DNA of 38,472 nucleotides, from the NCBI GenBank assembly GCA_902495245.1, contig CABUWI010000014.1:1-38472 (forward strand), in the 5' to 3' direction. The DNA comes from an uncultured Porphyromonadaceae bacterium. Its GTDB lineage: Bacteria; Bacteroidota; Bacteroidia; Bacteroidales; Muribaculaceae. A program made the position numbers and the translations under genes. The notes below the pieces were generated by a model. That model saw only the letters and a list, made by a program, of their open reading frames with translations, made no database searches and was not told the origin of the DNA. Below, piece after piece: positions 1 through 8,294 of this stretch. Positions within the stretch are counted from its first letter, which is position 1. Each line of letters starts with the position of its first letter.

Positions 1-17
1 ATCATCGATTTACATTT

Positions 18-3000
18 ATGTCTAAATTTACAACAACCCTGAAAGGGCTGATGGCGCTCGCGCTCGGCTCTTTCGCCCTCGGAGCTGACGCCGCGTTGCC
101 TACGGTGTCTGACGCTCCCTCCGACGGCCAGTTCGCCGAGAATACCACCTGGTATTACTGGGACGCACCCTACAGAAATTTCGGTTACATTGCCGAAGTG
201 GACGGTTATAAGAATGCGGCCGGAACAAACTATATCGTAAACAATGGCGTTCGTCCTGCCAACGATGGCGGTTTATGGTGTGTTGTCGGCAACGCAACCG
301 ATGGATATCTGTTATATAACAAGAGTGCGTCTGATGCGTCTAAAGTATTTGGCTTGAACACGTCGAATGGCCAAAATGGACTTTATGATGTTGCAAATCC
401 CGGAACAAATATCGCCACAAGATTTGATTTCATAACCGGTACAGGTCAGTCTGCAGGCTTTTACATCTTGAAGGTGCATGGCAAAGATATAATCCTCAAT
501 CCTAGCGGTGTTAACTTGTCAAAATGGGGTACTAATACAACCAGCGATGCTGCTTCTACATTTCGATTCAGGACAGAAGCAGAGCTTCCTGCACTTCCGG
601 AAAATTTCATAACGACAGATGGGAATAATCCAAATTATTTCTTTATCAAGAACTTACGTGGCGCTGACACTTCCTATGACGGCAATCACCCCTATGCGCT
701 GGCCACAGGCTCGGGCAATTTAGGTCAGGTGAGTGTTGATGGTTCTCAGGCACTTTATTCTGAGGCAGGCGCATTGTGGTATTTTACCAAAGCCGGCGAA
801 CCGGGAGCTGTAACGTTCGGAAATAACGAGCAGCATTACGTCGTTCCTGTTTATATTAAGAATCTGATATATCCAGGAAAGACTTTTAACGAATTTTCAG
901 ATAATCAGTTTTCTGACGAGGGTTCTAAATATTATATTTATGAACGTACATACAATGAAGGTTCGAGTGTGTATGAAGGCTATGCGATTATTAAGGTAGA
1001 GACTGATGGCTGGGCAAGGCCTAATCAGAGACATGCGTGGAGTGATGAAGGCGGACGCGGACAAGAAATTATAGCCTATGGCGCCCCATTCGAAAACAGC
1101 GGAGCTATCTTTGATTTCGATGCTGCCGTATCTTCAAAAATTGAACTGACATTAGCTAACTATATCCAGAAATCGAAAGCGGAATTTTCCGGCGTTGTCA
1201 AACTGTACGATATGTTTACAGGCGGCGCTAATACTGCTATTCATGACAAAATCAATGAAGTCAATACTCTGGAAGGGGTAAATGAACTTCGCGAGAATTT
1301 ACGCACAAATGTTTTTTCGAAACTTGATCGCAAGATTGTGTATATGGTAAATAAAGGTCTTGAAGATGCAAACCAGGCCTCCAAGTATATTTATGCGGAC
1401 AAGAAAGACAGCTATTTCCGTGCTACTGATCATAAGTGTGTGCTCGGCAAGTGGCAGTTGATACATCGTGGCTCGGGTTCGGATAATGCCTTTGTGTTGC
1501 GTAATATCTCCACGGACACCTATATCTCTGCTCAGAGAGGCGATAAGGCAACGAGCGCAACTATGCGCCGGCGTACCCAATTGGAATTTCGCTTTGTATT
1601 GCATGATAATGGAGAGTCTTTCGTATTGCATCATACCTATTCCGGCAGTGATGCTTGTCTGACAATCGGAACAGAAAATGATGCTTATCTTAAAGCCGTG
1701 CCTGCAACCGCAGAAAAATCTACTCTTGGAGCTGAATATCAATTTGTATTTGAACCGGCCAATGTCGCCAAAGAGGATATTCAGGAGTATACTAAAGAAA
1801 ATAATGCACTCTATGTTATCCGGTCAAAACGCGGCAAAGTTGACGAAGATTCATACAGCGAAAATGGGGAGAACGTAAAATACCCCGGTTCGCTCATCAC
1901 GGCCTACCCCGCGGACCGTGAATTGGCTCGTCAGCGTGTCAAATATCGCAATGGTGCTCATCTTGAGATTTACGGCCCCGGCTCTGTCTGGAAATTTGTC
2001 AAGGATACCGAAAACGAAGGGGGCTGGAAGATTTACAGCCTTATCGGTGAACAGACCGTATCTGACAATAACAAGGGCTTGAAGGTGGTAGGCGACTATG
2101 TAGAAGTTGCGGCCGAACCCTCGACGTTCTATCTTAAAGAGGTTTCCGACGCCAACGACCCCTATGCATTGCCTGATGTCTATGCACTCTGCACTGCACC
2201 GGAAGGCGGTCAGTATGTAACCGTCAGCGATGTAAACGACCATGGCGATTACTTCCTGACTCTCGACAACACTGTTCCGACAACTGCTGCCGATGATGCC
2301 GCATCATTCTTCATTGAATCAATTGGCACGACCCACGAAGGTGCAAACCCCACTCAGGAATATATCGACTATGCAGCAAACCTGCACATGTTCAAGTCAA
2401 TCGAGCCCGTGCTTGACGACGAGGACATGGAATATATCCTTGCCGAGAAAAAGAATGCGAATAATGAACCTTACGACTACACTAACATCGGCTCTATTGC
2501 CGAGGCCAACGAGTTCATGGGTCTTGGTGAGATGACCGCATCGTCGCGCGCATTCCAGCGCCTTGACGGCAAGATGATTCGCTTCGTAAATCGCATGTCG
2601 AACTTCGTTTATACAGGAGATTACTATAATTCGCTTGACAAGGCTCCGCGTTATCTCTATGCAAGTCCTGAGGCTGTTGGTATCGTTAGAAATCTTACCG
2701 ATCAGAATTTAGAATCTATTTGGGTTGTAGAACTGCCCGAAAGCACCGAGCAGACCGCTGAGGCAGACAATGCTCTCACCACTACCGCCGCCGCACGCAT
2801 GCGCCAGCTCCGCTTGCGCAACCTTGCCACCGGCGCATATATAAAGTCAGATCTGACGACTGGCGATGTCGCAGAAGCTCAGACGTTGACAGTTCGTCGC
2901 CGTCCCTCGCTTGATGGCACTGAGTTTTATATGGCTCTGACTCAAGGTTATGAGCGTAACACCGCTTTGATGATGGAAGATTCTAATGAAGATTATCCCA

Positions 3001-3551
3001 AAGCATCTGACAACGCAGTTTGGGGTGCCAATTCAACGTTCTATGCGCACTGGACTCCTGAATCGGCAGTTAGCACCACCGCTCCGACCGTAACGCTGAC
3101 CCCGGCTGATGAGCTGGACACCTATGTGCTGACCGTGGCTAAACCCGCCGGCGTTACCGCAATGTCGCTGACCGGCCTCAGCGGTCTCGCCGACGTTACC
3201 GTCGAGAAGGCTACCAACACCCGCGAACTGACCGAGCCCGCCACCGTTACCTTGACAACTGACGACGAAGGCAACATCACCGGTAAAATCAAGACTCAGC
3301 TTGCATCGGCAACCGTGGATAACGTCTACACCGTGAAACTTCCCGCCGCCCTGCTGACGATGGACAACAACGTTTCGCCCGCAGTCGAGGCAGCCGTAAC
3401 CGTGCCCAAAGACCCGACTCTGAGCGGCATTCGCGAGGTAACCGCAGCCGAGAAGGGCGCCGATGTGATTTACGACCTGCAGGGCCGTCGCGTAAGCAAG
3501 GCCGGCAAGGGCGTCTACATCATCAACGGCGTGAAGACCCTGGTTAAGTAA
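18..3551 (+). CDS. Large secreted multi-module protein with Bacteroidales C-terminal tail
   Basis: This 1177-residue protein starts with a signal peptide: a Lys, then a hydrophobic stretch to an Ala-rich cleavage region near residue 25. It ends with a compact module (YDLQGRRVSKAGKGVYIING, then a basic end) typical of secreted Bacteroidales proteins and resembling type IX sorting tails; I infer export to or beyond the outer membrane. Between them are several modules of roughly 200 residues that open with phrases such as YFFIKNLRG, KIVYMVNKG, LYVIRSKRG and MIRFVNRM and carry later phrases such as LRNISTDTYIS and LRNLATGAYIKS. These resemble ricin-like beta-trefoil modules, suggesting carbohydrate or ligand binding, but that is inference. 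No catalytic motif is visible. The central part (about 300-1850) is visibly AT-richer than the 3' end. The start lies 17 bases from the window edge, so its promoter is not visible. Confidence 0.8.
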   Translation: MSKFTTTLKGLMALALGSFALGADAALPTVSDAPSDGQFAENTTWYYWDAPYRNFGYIAEVDGYKNAAGTNYIVNNGVRPANDGGLWCVVGNATDGYLLYNKSASDASKVFGLNTSNGQNGLYDVANPGTNIATRFDFITGTGQSAGFYILKVHGKDIILNPSGVNLSKWGTNTTSDAASTFRFRTEAELPALPENFITTDGNNPNYFFIKNLRGADTSYDGNHPYALATGSGNLGQVSVDGSQALYSEAGALWYFTKAGEPGAVTFGNNEQHYVVPVYIKNLIYPGKTFNEFSDNQFSDEGSKYYIYERTYNEGSSVYEGYAIIKVETDGWARPNQRHAWSDEGGRGQEIIAYGAPFENSGAIFDFDAAVSSKIELTLANYIQKSKAEFSGVVKLYDMFTGGANTAIHDKINEVNTLEGVNELRENLRTNVFSKLDRKIVYMVNKGLEDANQASKYIYADKKDSYFRATDHKCVLGKWQLIHRGSGSDNAFVLRNISTDTYISAQRGDKATSATMRRRTQLEFRFVLHDNGESFVLHHTYSGSDACLTIGTENDAYLKAVPATAEKSTLGAEYQFVFEPANVAKEDIQEYTKENNALYVIRSKRGKVDEDSYSENGENVKYPGSLITAYPADRELARQRVKYRNGAHLEIYGPGSVWKFVKDTENEGGWKIYSLIGEQTVSDNNKGLKVVGDYVEVAAEPSTFYLKEVSDANDPYALPDVYALCTAPEGGQYVTVSDVNDHGDYFLTLDNTVPTTAADDAASFFIESIGTTHEGANPTQEYIDYAANLHMFKSIEPVLDDEDMEYILAEKKNANNEPYDYTNIGSIAEANEFMGLGEMTASSRAFQRLDGKMIRFVNRMSNFVYTGDYYNSLDKAPRYLYASPEAVGIVRNLTDQNLESIWVVELPESTEQTAEADNALTTTAAARMRQLRLRNLATGAYIKSDLTTGDVAEAQTLTVRRRPSLDGTEFYMALTQGYERNTALMMEDSNEDYPKASDNAVWGANSTFYAHWTPESAVSTTAPTVTLTPADELDTYVLTVAKPAGVTAMSLTGLSGLADVTVEKATNTRELTEPATVTLTTDDEGNITGKIKTQLASATVDNVYTVKLPAALLTMDNNVSPAVEAAVTVPKDPTLSGIREVTAAEKGADVIYDLQGRRVSKAGKGVYIINGVKTLVK

Positions 3552-3619
3552 CTATCGATTAAAACGCACATACATATATACTTTCAAACATAAGTATAGA
3601 TAGATAGATGATTGAGTAC

Positions 3620-3653
3620 GGTGGCCCGTGAGGGTCGCCGTTCTTGTTTTTTT
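3620..3653 (+). terminator. Rho-independent terminator after the giant secreted protein
   Basis: An 8-bp stem GGTGGCCC/GGGTCGCC (two G-U pairs) with a GTGA loop is followed by a T-rich tract (TTCTTGTTTTTTT). It sits about 70 bases after the stop of the secreted protein and is correctly oriented for it. Confidence 0.75.
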
Positions 3654-3662
3654 ATAATTTAT

Positions 3663-3690
3663 AATTAAAAATTAAGAATTAAGAATTAAA
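3663..3690. repeat. AT-rich heptamer array, four units
   Basis: Four consecutive 7-bp units read AATTAAA, AATTAAG, AATTAAG, AATTAAA. They share the period and the central TTAA of the larger arrays near 19.3-19.8, 30.4-30.6 and 33.5-33.7 kb, and look like an AT-rich member of the same repeat family. Confidence 0.6.
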
Positions 3691-3692
3691 AG

Positions 3693-3740
3693 GGAGCCGC
3701 GGATAATCGGAGTCGCGAATAATCGGAGCCGCGGATTCTT
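3693..3740. repeat. Three tandem 16-bp units plus a hairpin
   Basis: Three 16-bp units follow in exact register: GGAGCCGCGGATAATC, GGAGTCGCGAATAATC, GGAGCCGCGGATTCTT. The third forms a 7-bp stem (CCGCGGA/TCCGCGG, loop TTCT, 3729-3746) with the sequence just after it. The block lies between the secreted-protein terminator and the 3' end of the minus-strand AlbA_2 gene. A role in mRNA 3' end formation is possible but there is no U-tract. Confidence 0.7.
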
Positions 3741-3775
3741 CCGCGGACTTGTCGCGACAAACCACCGCACGTTAA

Positions 3776-5266
3776 TTATTCTATTATTTCCCAGTAACCG
3801 CCCTTCGTCTTTCCAATACGTTGAATCTTGCCGGATTCTCTCAGTGCCGCAATAATGCGGTTAACCTTTCTAAGTGAGAATCCTGATTTTTCAGCTAACT
3901 TCGGCTGTGTGATGAATGCATTTTCTCTGATGGCTTCAATTATGACTTTTTTATCATTATTCTCGCCATTATTCTCGCCATTATTCTCGCCATTATTCTC
4001 GCCATTATTCTCGCCATTATTCTCGCCATTATTCTCGCCATTATTACGAGTAGCAGCCTTTGAGAGTGGATATTCGACCGTGGATATCAACAAATCACTA
4101 CGGAATGACACGGGTTTCCCGGTCAGTTCTTTCCATCGAAGAATCTTTTCTATACCATAGCCTGCGTTTTCTGACAACTTCGGATAGCGAAAGAACTTAA
4201 TTATGCTCGGGTTGCGGGGCATTGAGAGAATACGGCTTCTGAACTCGTCGGCTGCAAGAATGAATCTACCCGGATTTTGCATGAAAATTCTGTCGGAAAA
4301 CACTCGTAAGGTTGGGTGAGCAGCAGCAAAATAATCTGTATGAGCGCAGAAATTGACAACGCCTTCGCGCAGACAGAATAATTGTGAATTGTCTTCAGTT
4401 CCGAAAATATCCGGACCTTCTCTATAGGGTGCGTCTACAAAATTGCGAAGTCGTATCATTATAAGTTGAAATGCCTCCCAAATATTCTGCTGTTCAGGCA
4501 TGCGGTAAGTGTATCTTTGTTGTGCATTGCCATATGACTCACCGGGAATCTCTATATAGTCTATCCAGAAATTAGGCACGGCTTTCAGAACTGAGTCTCG
4601 TTTGCCAAACATCAGCAAACTACCGTATGACAATTTGCCGGAGGCAAGTACGATGTTTAGTTTTGAGCAAAAGTCCCTGTCATTCAGATTAGGGTAGGAA
4701 AGCGGTCTGTTGTAATCGTTTAAATAGCTGCGATATGAAGCAATTGACTCAGTGTTGATGTCGCTAAAACTTGAAAAGGGAACTTCCATTTCCGATTTTG
4801 CGCCAAAGGCGCAATCGCGTGCTATTGCATCTACTTCCAAATCCGAAGCAAGGACATCTCCGCTGCCGGTGCGGATATAAACATCTCCAGTGCTTTTTAG
4901 TGCTATGGGTCTATGAGGTGAGAGTGGAATCTCAAAAGCGAGGATTTTCTTTCCGTCGATCTCATAGCGTTTTGCTTGACATGAGATGAGCGCATTGAAT
5001 TTAGTTCGGGAGCGCAAGGTGGTAATTATTTCCTCCTCCATTTTTTCGGCATTTGGGACGCCGTTTACAATATAAATTGAGCCGTTATCATCGCGCTTTT
5101 CTTTTACACCGAGGATTATCCAGCCGCCTGCAGTGTTTGAGAATGCACTCACTGTTTCCCACATGGATTTCGGCAGGCCTCCCGAAGCCTCTTTGACCTC
5201 AAAGTCGTCCCATTCTATATCGTTAAGTCTTTGTAGCAGCTCTTCTTGTGTCATCTTCGCAATCAT
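3776..5266 (-). CDS. AlbA_2-domain (Schlafen-like) putative regulator with winged HTH
   Basis: The N-terminus (about residues 15-130) matches the Schlafen AlbA_2 domain: EVKEASGG, then AFSNTAGGWIILGVKE, the usual signature of this family of putative DNA-binding or ATP-binding regulators. The middle (about 200-390) follows the RecG-like C-terminal region seen in these proteins, and residues from about 438 form a winged helix-turn-helix. The linker is seven tandem NNGE units encoded by seven identical 12-bp repeats; tandem-repeat linkers are common in this family. The start at 5266 lies 7 bases past a -7 box; ATG at 5254 (MTQEELLQRL) is an alternative. Base composition is clearly more AT-rich than the flanking genes, so acquisition by transfer is plausible. 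No target is known. Confidence 0.85.
   Translation of the reverse strand: MIAKMTQEELLQRLNDIEWDDFEVKEASGGLPKSMWETVSAFSNTAGGWIILGVKEKRDDNGSIYIVNGVPNAEKMEEEIITTLRSRTKFNALISCQAKRYEIDGKKILAFEIPLSPHRPIALKSTGDVYIRTGSGDVLASDLEVDAIARDCAFGAKSEMEVPFSSFSDINTESIASYRSYLNDYNRPLSYPNLNDRDFCSKLNIVLASGKLSYGSLLMFGKRDSVLKAVPNFWIDYIEIPGESYGNAQQRYTYRMPEQQNIWEAFQLIMIRLRNFVDAPYREGPDIFGTEDNSQLFCLREGVVNFCAHTDYFAAAHPTLRVFSDRIFMQNPGRFILAADEFRSRILSMPRNPSIIKFFRYPKLSENAGYGIEKILRWKELTGKPVSFRSDLLISTVEYPLSKAATRNNGENNGENNGENNGENNGENNGENNGENNDKKVIIEAIRENAFITQPKLAEKSGFSLRKVNRIIAALRESGKIQRIGKTKGGYWEIIE
3957..4040 (-). repeat. 12-bp in-frame minisatellite, 7 perfect units
   Basis: TTATTCTCGCCA occurs seven times without a mismatch inside the AlbA_2 gene and encodes NNGE repeats between the core and the C-terminal HTH. 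The unit is a multiple of three, so slippage would change linker length without breaking the frame. Confidence 0.95.
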
Positions 5267-5273
5267 TATAGCG

Positions 5274-5281
5274 CAAATATA
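5274..5281 (-). promoter_or_regulatory. Bacteroidetes -7 box for the AlbA_2 gene
   Basis: TATATTTG on the minus strand matches TAnnTTTG. It ends 7 bases before the ATG at 5266, implying a very short or absent leader if that start is used. Confidence 0.6.
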
Positions 5282-5318
5282 CGAAATTTATGCGAGAAGT
5301 CATGTCGAGTCGCGTATT

Positions 5319-6134
5319 TTAATGATGGAACTCCGGAATCTGGTCGGGGCGGAAGGTCAGCGAGGCCGAGACGGGCGAGGAGGCGAGGAAGTAGCCCAGG
5401 CATCTGTCGCCGGCAAACATCTGCGGGCCGTTGCTGTCGTTCTGCAGGGCTTCGAGATAGTTGTGCATGGCCGGCGAGACGGGGGCGACGGTGCAGGTCA
5501 TCACGTCGCCGTCGTAGAGCACGGTGTCGTCGTCTTCTTGGTCGGTGTCGCGGCGGGTGGTCATGGTGAAGAAGGTGGCCGTGCCGCCGACGGCGCTGCG
5601 GTCGTCCATCTCGCTCCATTTGTAGATTTCGCCGTTGCGGTAGAGCTTCACCCAGTAGCACTGGCCGGCCACTGCGGGGTCGTCGCGATATTGCACCTGA
5701 AGCACGGCCACGCGGTCATAGGGCATCTTGATCCAGTTGAACTCCATCGACGTGATTTCGGTTGGCGGCAACATGGTGGCCGTCGCCTCATAGCGGGCGT
5801 CGGCGCGCTCCACGGTGAGCGCATATTCGTGGCCCGCGATGCCCGGGGTGGGGTCGGTGAAGAAGCCCTCGTCGTCGGGCGCGAGGGTGTGGCTGATGCC
5901 GTCGGTCAGGTCGCGCAGGGTTACGGAGGCATCGGTCAGGCGCGAGGTGTTCATCGGCTCGTCCATCGGGGTGGTCAGCGTGATGCCGACGCGGGCGCCG
6001 TCGGGCGTGAGCGTGGCCTCGATTACCGTGAGCGGCTCGATGTCGTGATAGTCGATGTCGAGCTCCTTCTCGCATGACGTCGTGAGGAGCAGCAGCGGCA
6101 GCGCCGCAAGCGGGGCGGGGGCGGTAATCTTCAT
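5319..6134 (-). CDS. DUF4249-family lipoprotein
   Basis: This 271-residue protein has a lipoprotein signal (hydrophobic segment ending LLTTSC, lipid Cys about residue 20) followed by EKELDIDY and a beta-rich body (VIEATLTPDGARVGITLTT) typical of DUF4249. DUF4249 proteins are routinely encoded next to TonB-dependent receptors in Bacteroidetes, and this one begins 7 bases after the receptor stop on the same strand, so they form an operon. It is likely anchored in the outer membrane as a partner of the receptor. The ligand cannot be deduced. Confidence 0.85.
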   Translation of the reverse strand: MKITAPAPLAALPLLLLTTSCEKELDIDYHDIEPLTVIEATLTPDGARVGITLTTPMDEPMNTSRLTDASVTLRDLTDGISHTLAPDDEGFFTDPTPGIAGHEYALTVERADARYEATATMLPPTEITSMEFNWIKMPYDRVAVLQVQYRDDPAVAGQCYWVKLYRNGEIYKWSEMDDRSAVGGTATFFTMTTRRDTDQEDDDTVLYDGDVMTCTVAPVSPAMHNYLEALQNDSNGPQMFAGDRCLGYFLASSPVSASLTFRPDQIPEFHH

Positions 6135-6141
6135 GGCGGGG

Positions 6142-8205
6142 TCAGAATTTCAGAGTGTAGGAAACCGAGGGCACCAGGCCGTACATCGACTGCTGGACGG
6201 CCCGCGTGCCCGCGTGCTTCGAGGGGTCGTCTTCAAAGTAGATGATGTAGGGGTTGTAGCGGCAATAGGCGTTATAGATTCCGAAGGCCCACTGATAGGT
6301 GAACCGGGGGCCCGTGTGGGTGTAGGTGGCCGAGAGGTCGAGGCGGTGGACCGCAGGGGTCATGTAGCCGTTGCGGGCTGAATAGTAGTAGCAGGTCTCG
6401 CCGGCAATCTCATATTTGACGTCGGGGGCCGTCAGGGGGCGTCCCGACGAGTAGATCCACGAGCCCGAGAGGCTCCAGCGCCGCGACAGCTGCCAGATGG
6501 CCGTGAGCGAGAGGTCGTGGCGGCGGTCGTTGGTGGCGTCATACCACCGGCCGCCGTTGATTCCGGGAATGCGCGTCTGCGTGCGCGAAATCGTGTAGGC
6601 CACCCAGCCGGTGAGGCGTCCGGAGTTTTTGCGCACCATGATTTCCGCGCCGTAGCTGCGCCCCTTGCCGCCGAGAATGATGTTTTCAAGCACGATGTCC
6701 GAAAACGTCGAGCGGCCGTCTTTGAAGTCGTAGACGTTGGCTATGGAGCGGAAGTAGCCCTCGACCGACCAGTCATAGGCGCCGTCGGGGGTCATGCCGC
6801 TGTAGCCCACGCCATATTGCGTGGCGCGCTCGGGCTTCACGTCGGCCGACGTCAGCGCGTAGCGGTCAAACGGAAACGATGTCGTGCCGGAGCGCACGGC
6901 GTGAAGATTCTGGGTCGACATGCCGGCACCGGCCTTGATGTTGTGGCAGTCGGTGATTGAATATTTCAACGTGGCGCGCGGCCCGACGTCAATGTAAGTC
7001 TTTCCGTCGAACCGGTTCGGCTCGCCGCTCGACGAGAGATAGTCGTGAAAAGCGCCGCCCGAGGGCACGGTGGAGACGTCGACGCGCACGCCGGCGTTCA
7101 GGTCGAAGCGGCCGCCGAAGTTGCCGTTATAGTCAATCCAGGCTGCGTTCTCCCAGAGCGAGCGCACCTCGCGCTCCTTGGCGGCGTTGAGCAGCCACTC
7201 GGCCGATTTCACGCGCAGCAGCCGGCTGCGCAGGCCGAACTCGAGGCTGTGGCCGTCGCTGACGGCATAGCGCAGGCGTTCGTTGACCGAATAGTCGTGG
7301 ATATACGTCCACAGGGCCTGGTCGAGGCTCATGATGTTCATTTCCATCTTGGGGTCGGTGTGGGTCAGCGCCGCCGTGGCCGTCGAGGTCAGGTTCGAGC
7401 CGATGCGCGCCACCCAGTTGAGCGACGCCCCGATGTTGCCCCAGTAGAGCCCCATCAGCTTGCCCACGGCCATGTTGTCGTGGCCGACGAAGAACGAGGC
7501 GTCGACCATGTGGGCGTCGGTCGGGCGGAAGCGCAACCTGGCCGTAACGTCATAGAAGTTCATGACCGTGCTCCGATATTTGGGCACCATCTTCAGAAAG
7601 GCGTCGACATAAGACCGGCGCCCCGTTACGGCAAACGACAGCTTGTCGGCCACAATCGGCCCCTCGGCCTTAACCTTGGCCGCGAGAATGCCAACGGTGG
7701 CCGACGCGTGAAACCGCTGCATGTCGCCCGGCGCCAGCGAGGTTTCGAGCACCGACGACGTCGCCCCGCCGAACATTGCCGGAATCGGCCCCTTGAAGAG
7801 AGTGGCGCCCCCAAGGGCATCGTCGTTGAAGGTCGAGAAGATGCCCATCACGTGCGAGGGGTTGTAGAGTGTGATGCCGTCGAGCAGAATCAGATTCTGC
7901 GACGCATTGCCGCCGCGCACCTCGAAGCCACCGCCGCCGTCGCCCTCGCTGCGCACTCCCGGCAGCAGCGAGATTGACTTGATGATGTCAGCCTCGCCGC
8001 CGAACGACGGCAGCTTCATCAGCTTGGCCAGCTCGAGCTTTTCGGCCCCGAGGCGCACGCTTTCAATGCGTCCGCGCGCCGAATTGCCCGTAACCGTAAC
8101 CTCGTTGAGCACCTGAGGGCCGATGCTGTCGGCCGGCTCGCTGCCAAAGGTCAGGCTGCGAGTCAGCATAACGACGTAGATGACGGTTTTGAATCTCTTT
8201 AGCAT
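6142..8205 (-). CDS. TonB-dependent outer-membrane receptor (DUF4249 partner)
   Basis: The protein has 687 residues. A short N-terminal signal segment is followed directly by a plug domain (about 35-165) with EVTVTGNSARG, a GEADIIKSISLLPGV stretch, FEVRGGNASQNLILLDGITLYNP and FKGPIPAMFGGATSSVLE. The rest is alternating beta-strand sequence of a 22-stranded barrel, ending in the terminal aromatic YTLKF expected for BAM-dependent insertion. It lacks the N-terminal carboxypeptidase-like domain found in the receptor at 13820-16591. It imports an unknown ligand using TonB energy. It is the first gene of a two-gene operon with DUF4249 and is divergent from an AraC regulator with about 90 bases between the start codons. 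Confidence 0.9.
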   Translation of the reverse strand: MLKRFKTVIYVVMLTRSLTFGSEPADSIGPQVLNEVTVTGNSARGRIESVRLGAEKLELAKLMKLPSFGGEADIIKSISLLPGVRSEGDGGGGFEVRGGNASQNLILLDGITLYNPSHVMGIFSTFNDDALGGATLFKGPIPAMFGGATSSVLETSLAPGDMQRFHASATVGILAAKVKAEGPIVADKLSFAVTGRRSYVDAFLKMVPKYRSTVMNFYDVTARLRFRPTDAHMVDASFFVGHDNMAVGKLMGLYWGNIGASLNWVARIGSNLTSTATAALTHTDPKMEMNIMSLDQALWTYIHDYSVNERLRYAVSDGHSLEFGLRSRLLRVKSAEWLLNAAKEREVRSLWENAAWIDYNGNFGGRFDLNAGVRVDVSTVPSGGAFHDYLSSSGEPNRFDGKTYIDVGPRATLKYSITDCHNIKAGAGMSTQNLHAVRSGTTSFPFDRYALTSADVKPERATQYGVGYSGMTPDGAYDWSVEGYFRSIANVYDFKDGRSTFSDIVLENIILGGKGRSYGAEIMVRKNSGRLTGWVAYTISRTQTRIPGINGGRWYDATNDRRHDLSLTAIWQLSRRWSLSGSWIYSSGRPLTAPDVKYEIAGETCYYYSARNGYMTPAVHRLDLSATYTHTGPRFTYQWAFGIYNAYCRYNPYIIYFEDDPSKHAGTRAVQQSMYGLVPSVSYTLKF

Positions 8206-8228
8206 GCGTGCACCCGTATTTTCGGCTG

Positions 8229-8236
8229 CAAAGTTA
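8229..8236 (-). promoter_or_regulatory. -7 box for the TonB/DUF4249 operon
   Basis: TAACTTTG on the minus strand matches TAnnTTTG, 23 bases before the receptor ATG. A TTTG lies about 22 bases upstream (8259-8262), close to the expected -33 spacing. Confidence 0.65.
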
Positions 8237-8278
8237 CGAATTATCGCTCAAATTCCGCCAAATTCCCCGAATTTTGCC

Positions 8279-8286
8279 TAACTTTG
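8279..8286 (+). promoter_or_regulatory. -7 box for the AraC-family gene
   Basis: TAACTTTG matches TAnnTTTG and ends 8 bases before the ATG at 8295. This supports that start over the upstream in-frame ATG at 8208, which would lie before the promoter. Confidence 0.65.
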
Positions 8287-8294
8287 CGTCAGAT

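Noticed and set aside
5133..6077. 314-residue plus-strand frame across AlbA_2 and DUF4249 genes
   Set aside because: It spans two unrelated minus-strand genes and the promoter between them, and shows low-complexity Gly/Val/Arg sequence.
8208..8294. N-terminal extension of the AraC regulator
   Set aside because: It runs through both divergent promoter boxes; ATG 8295 is directly after the -7 box.
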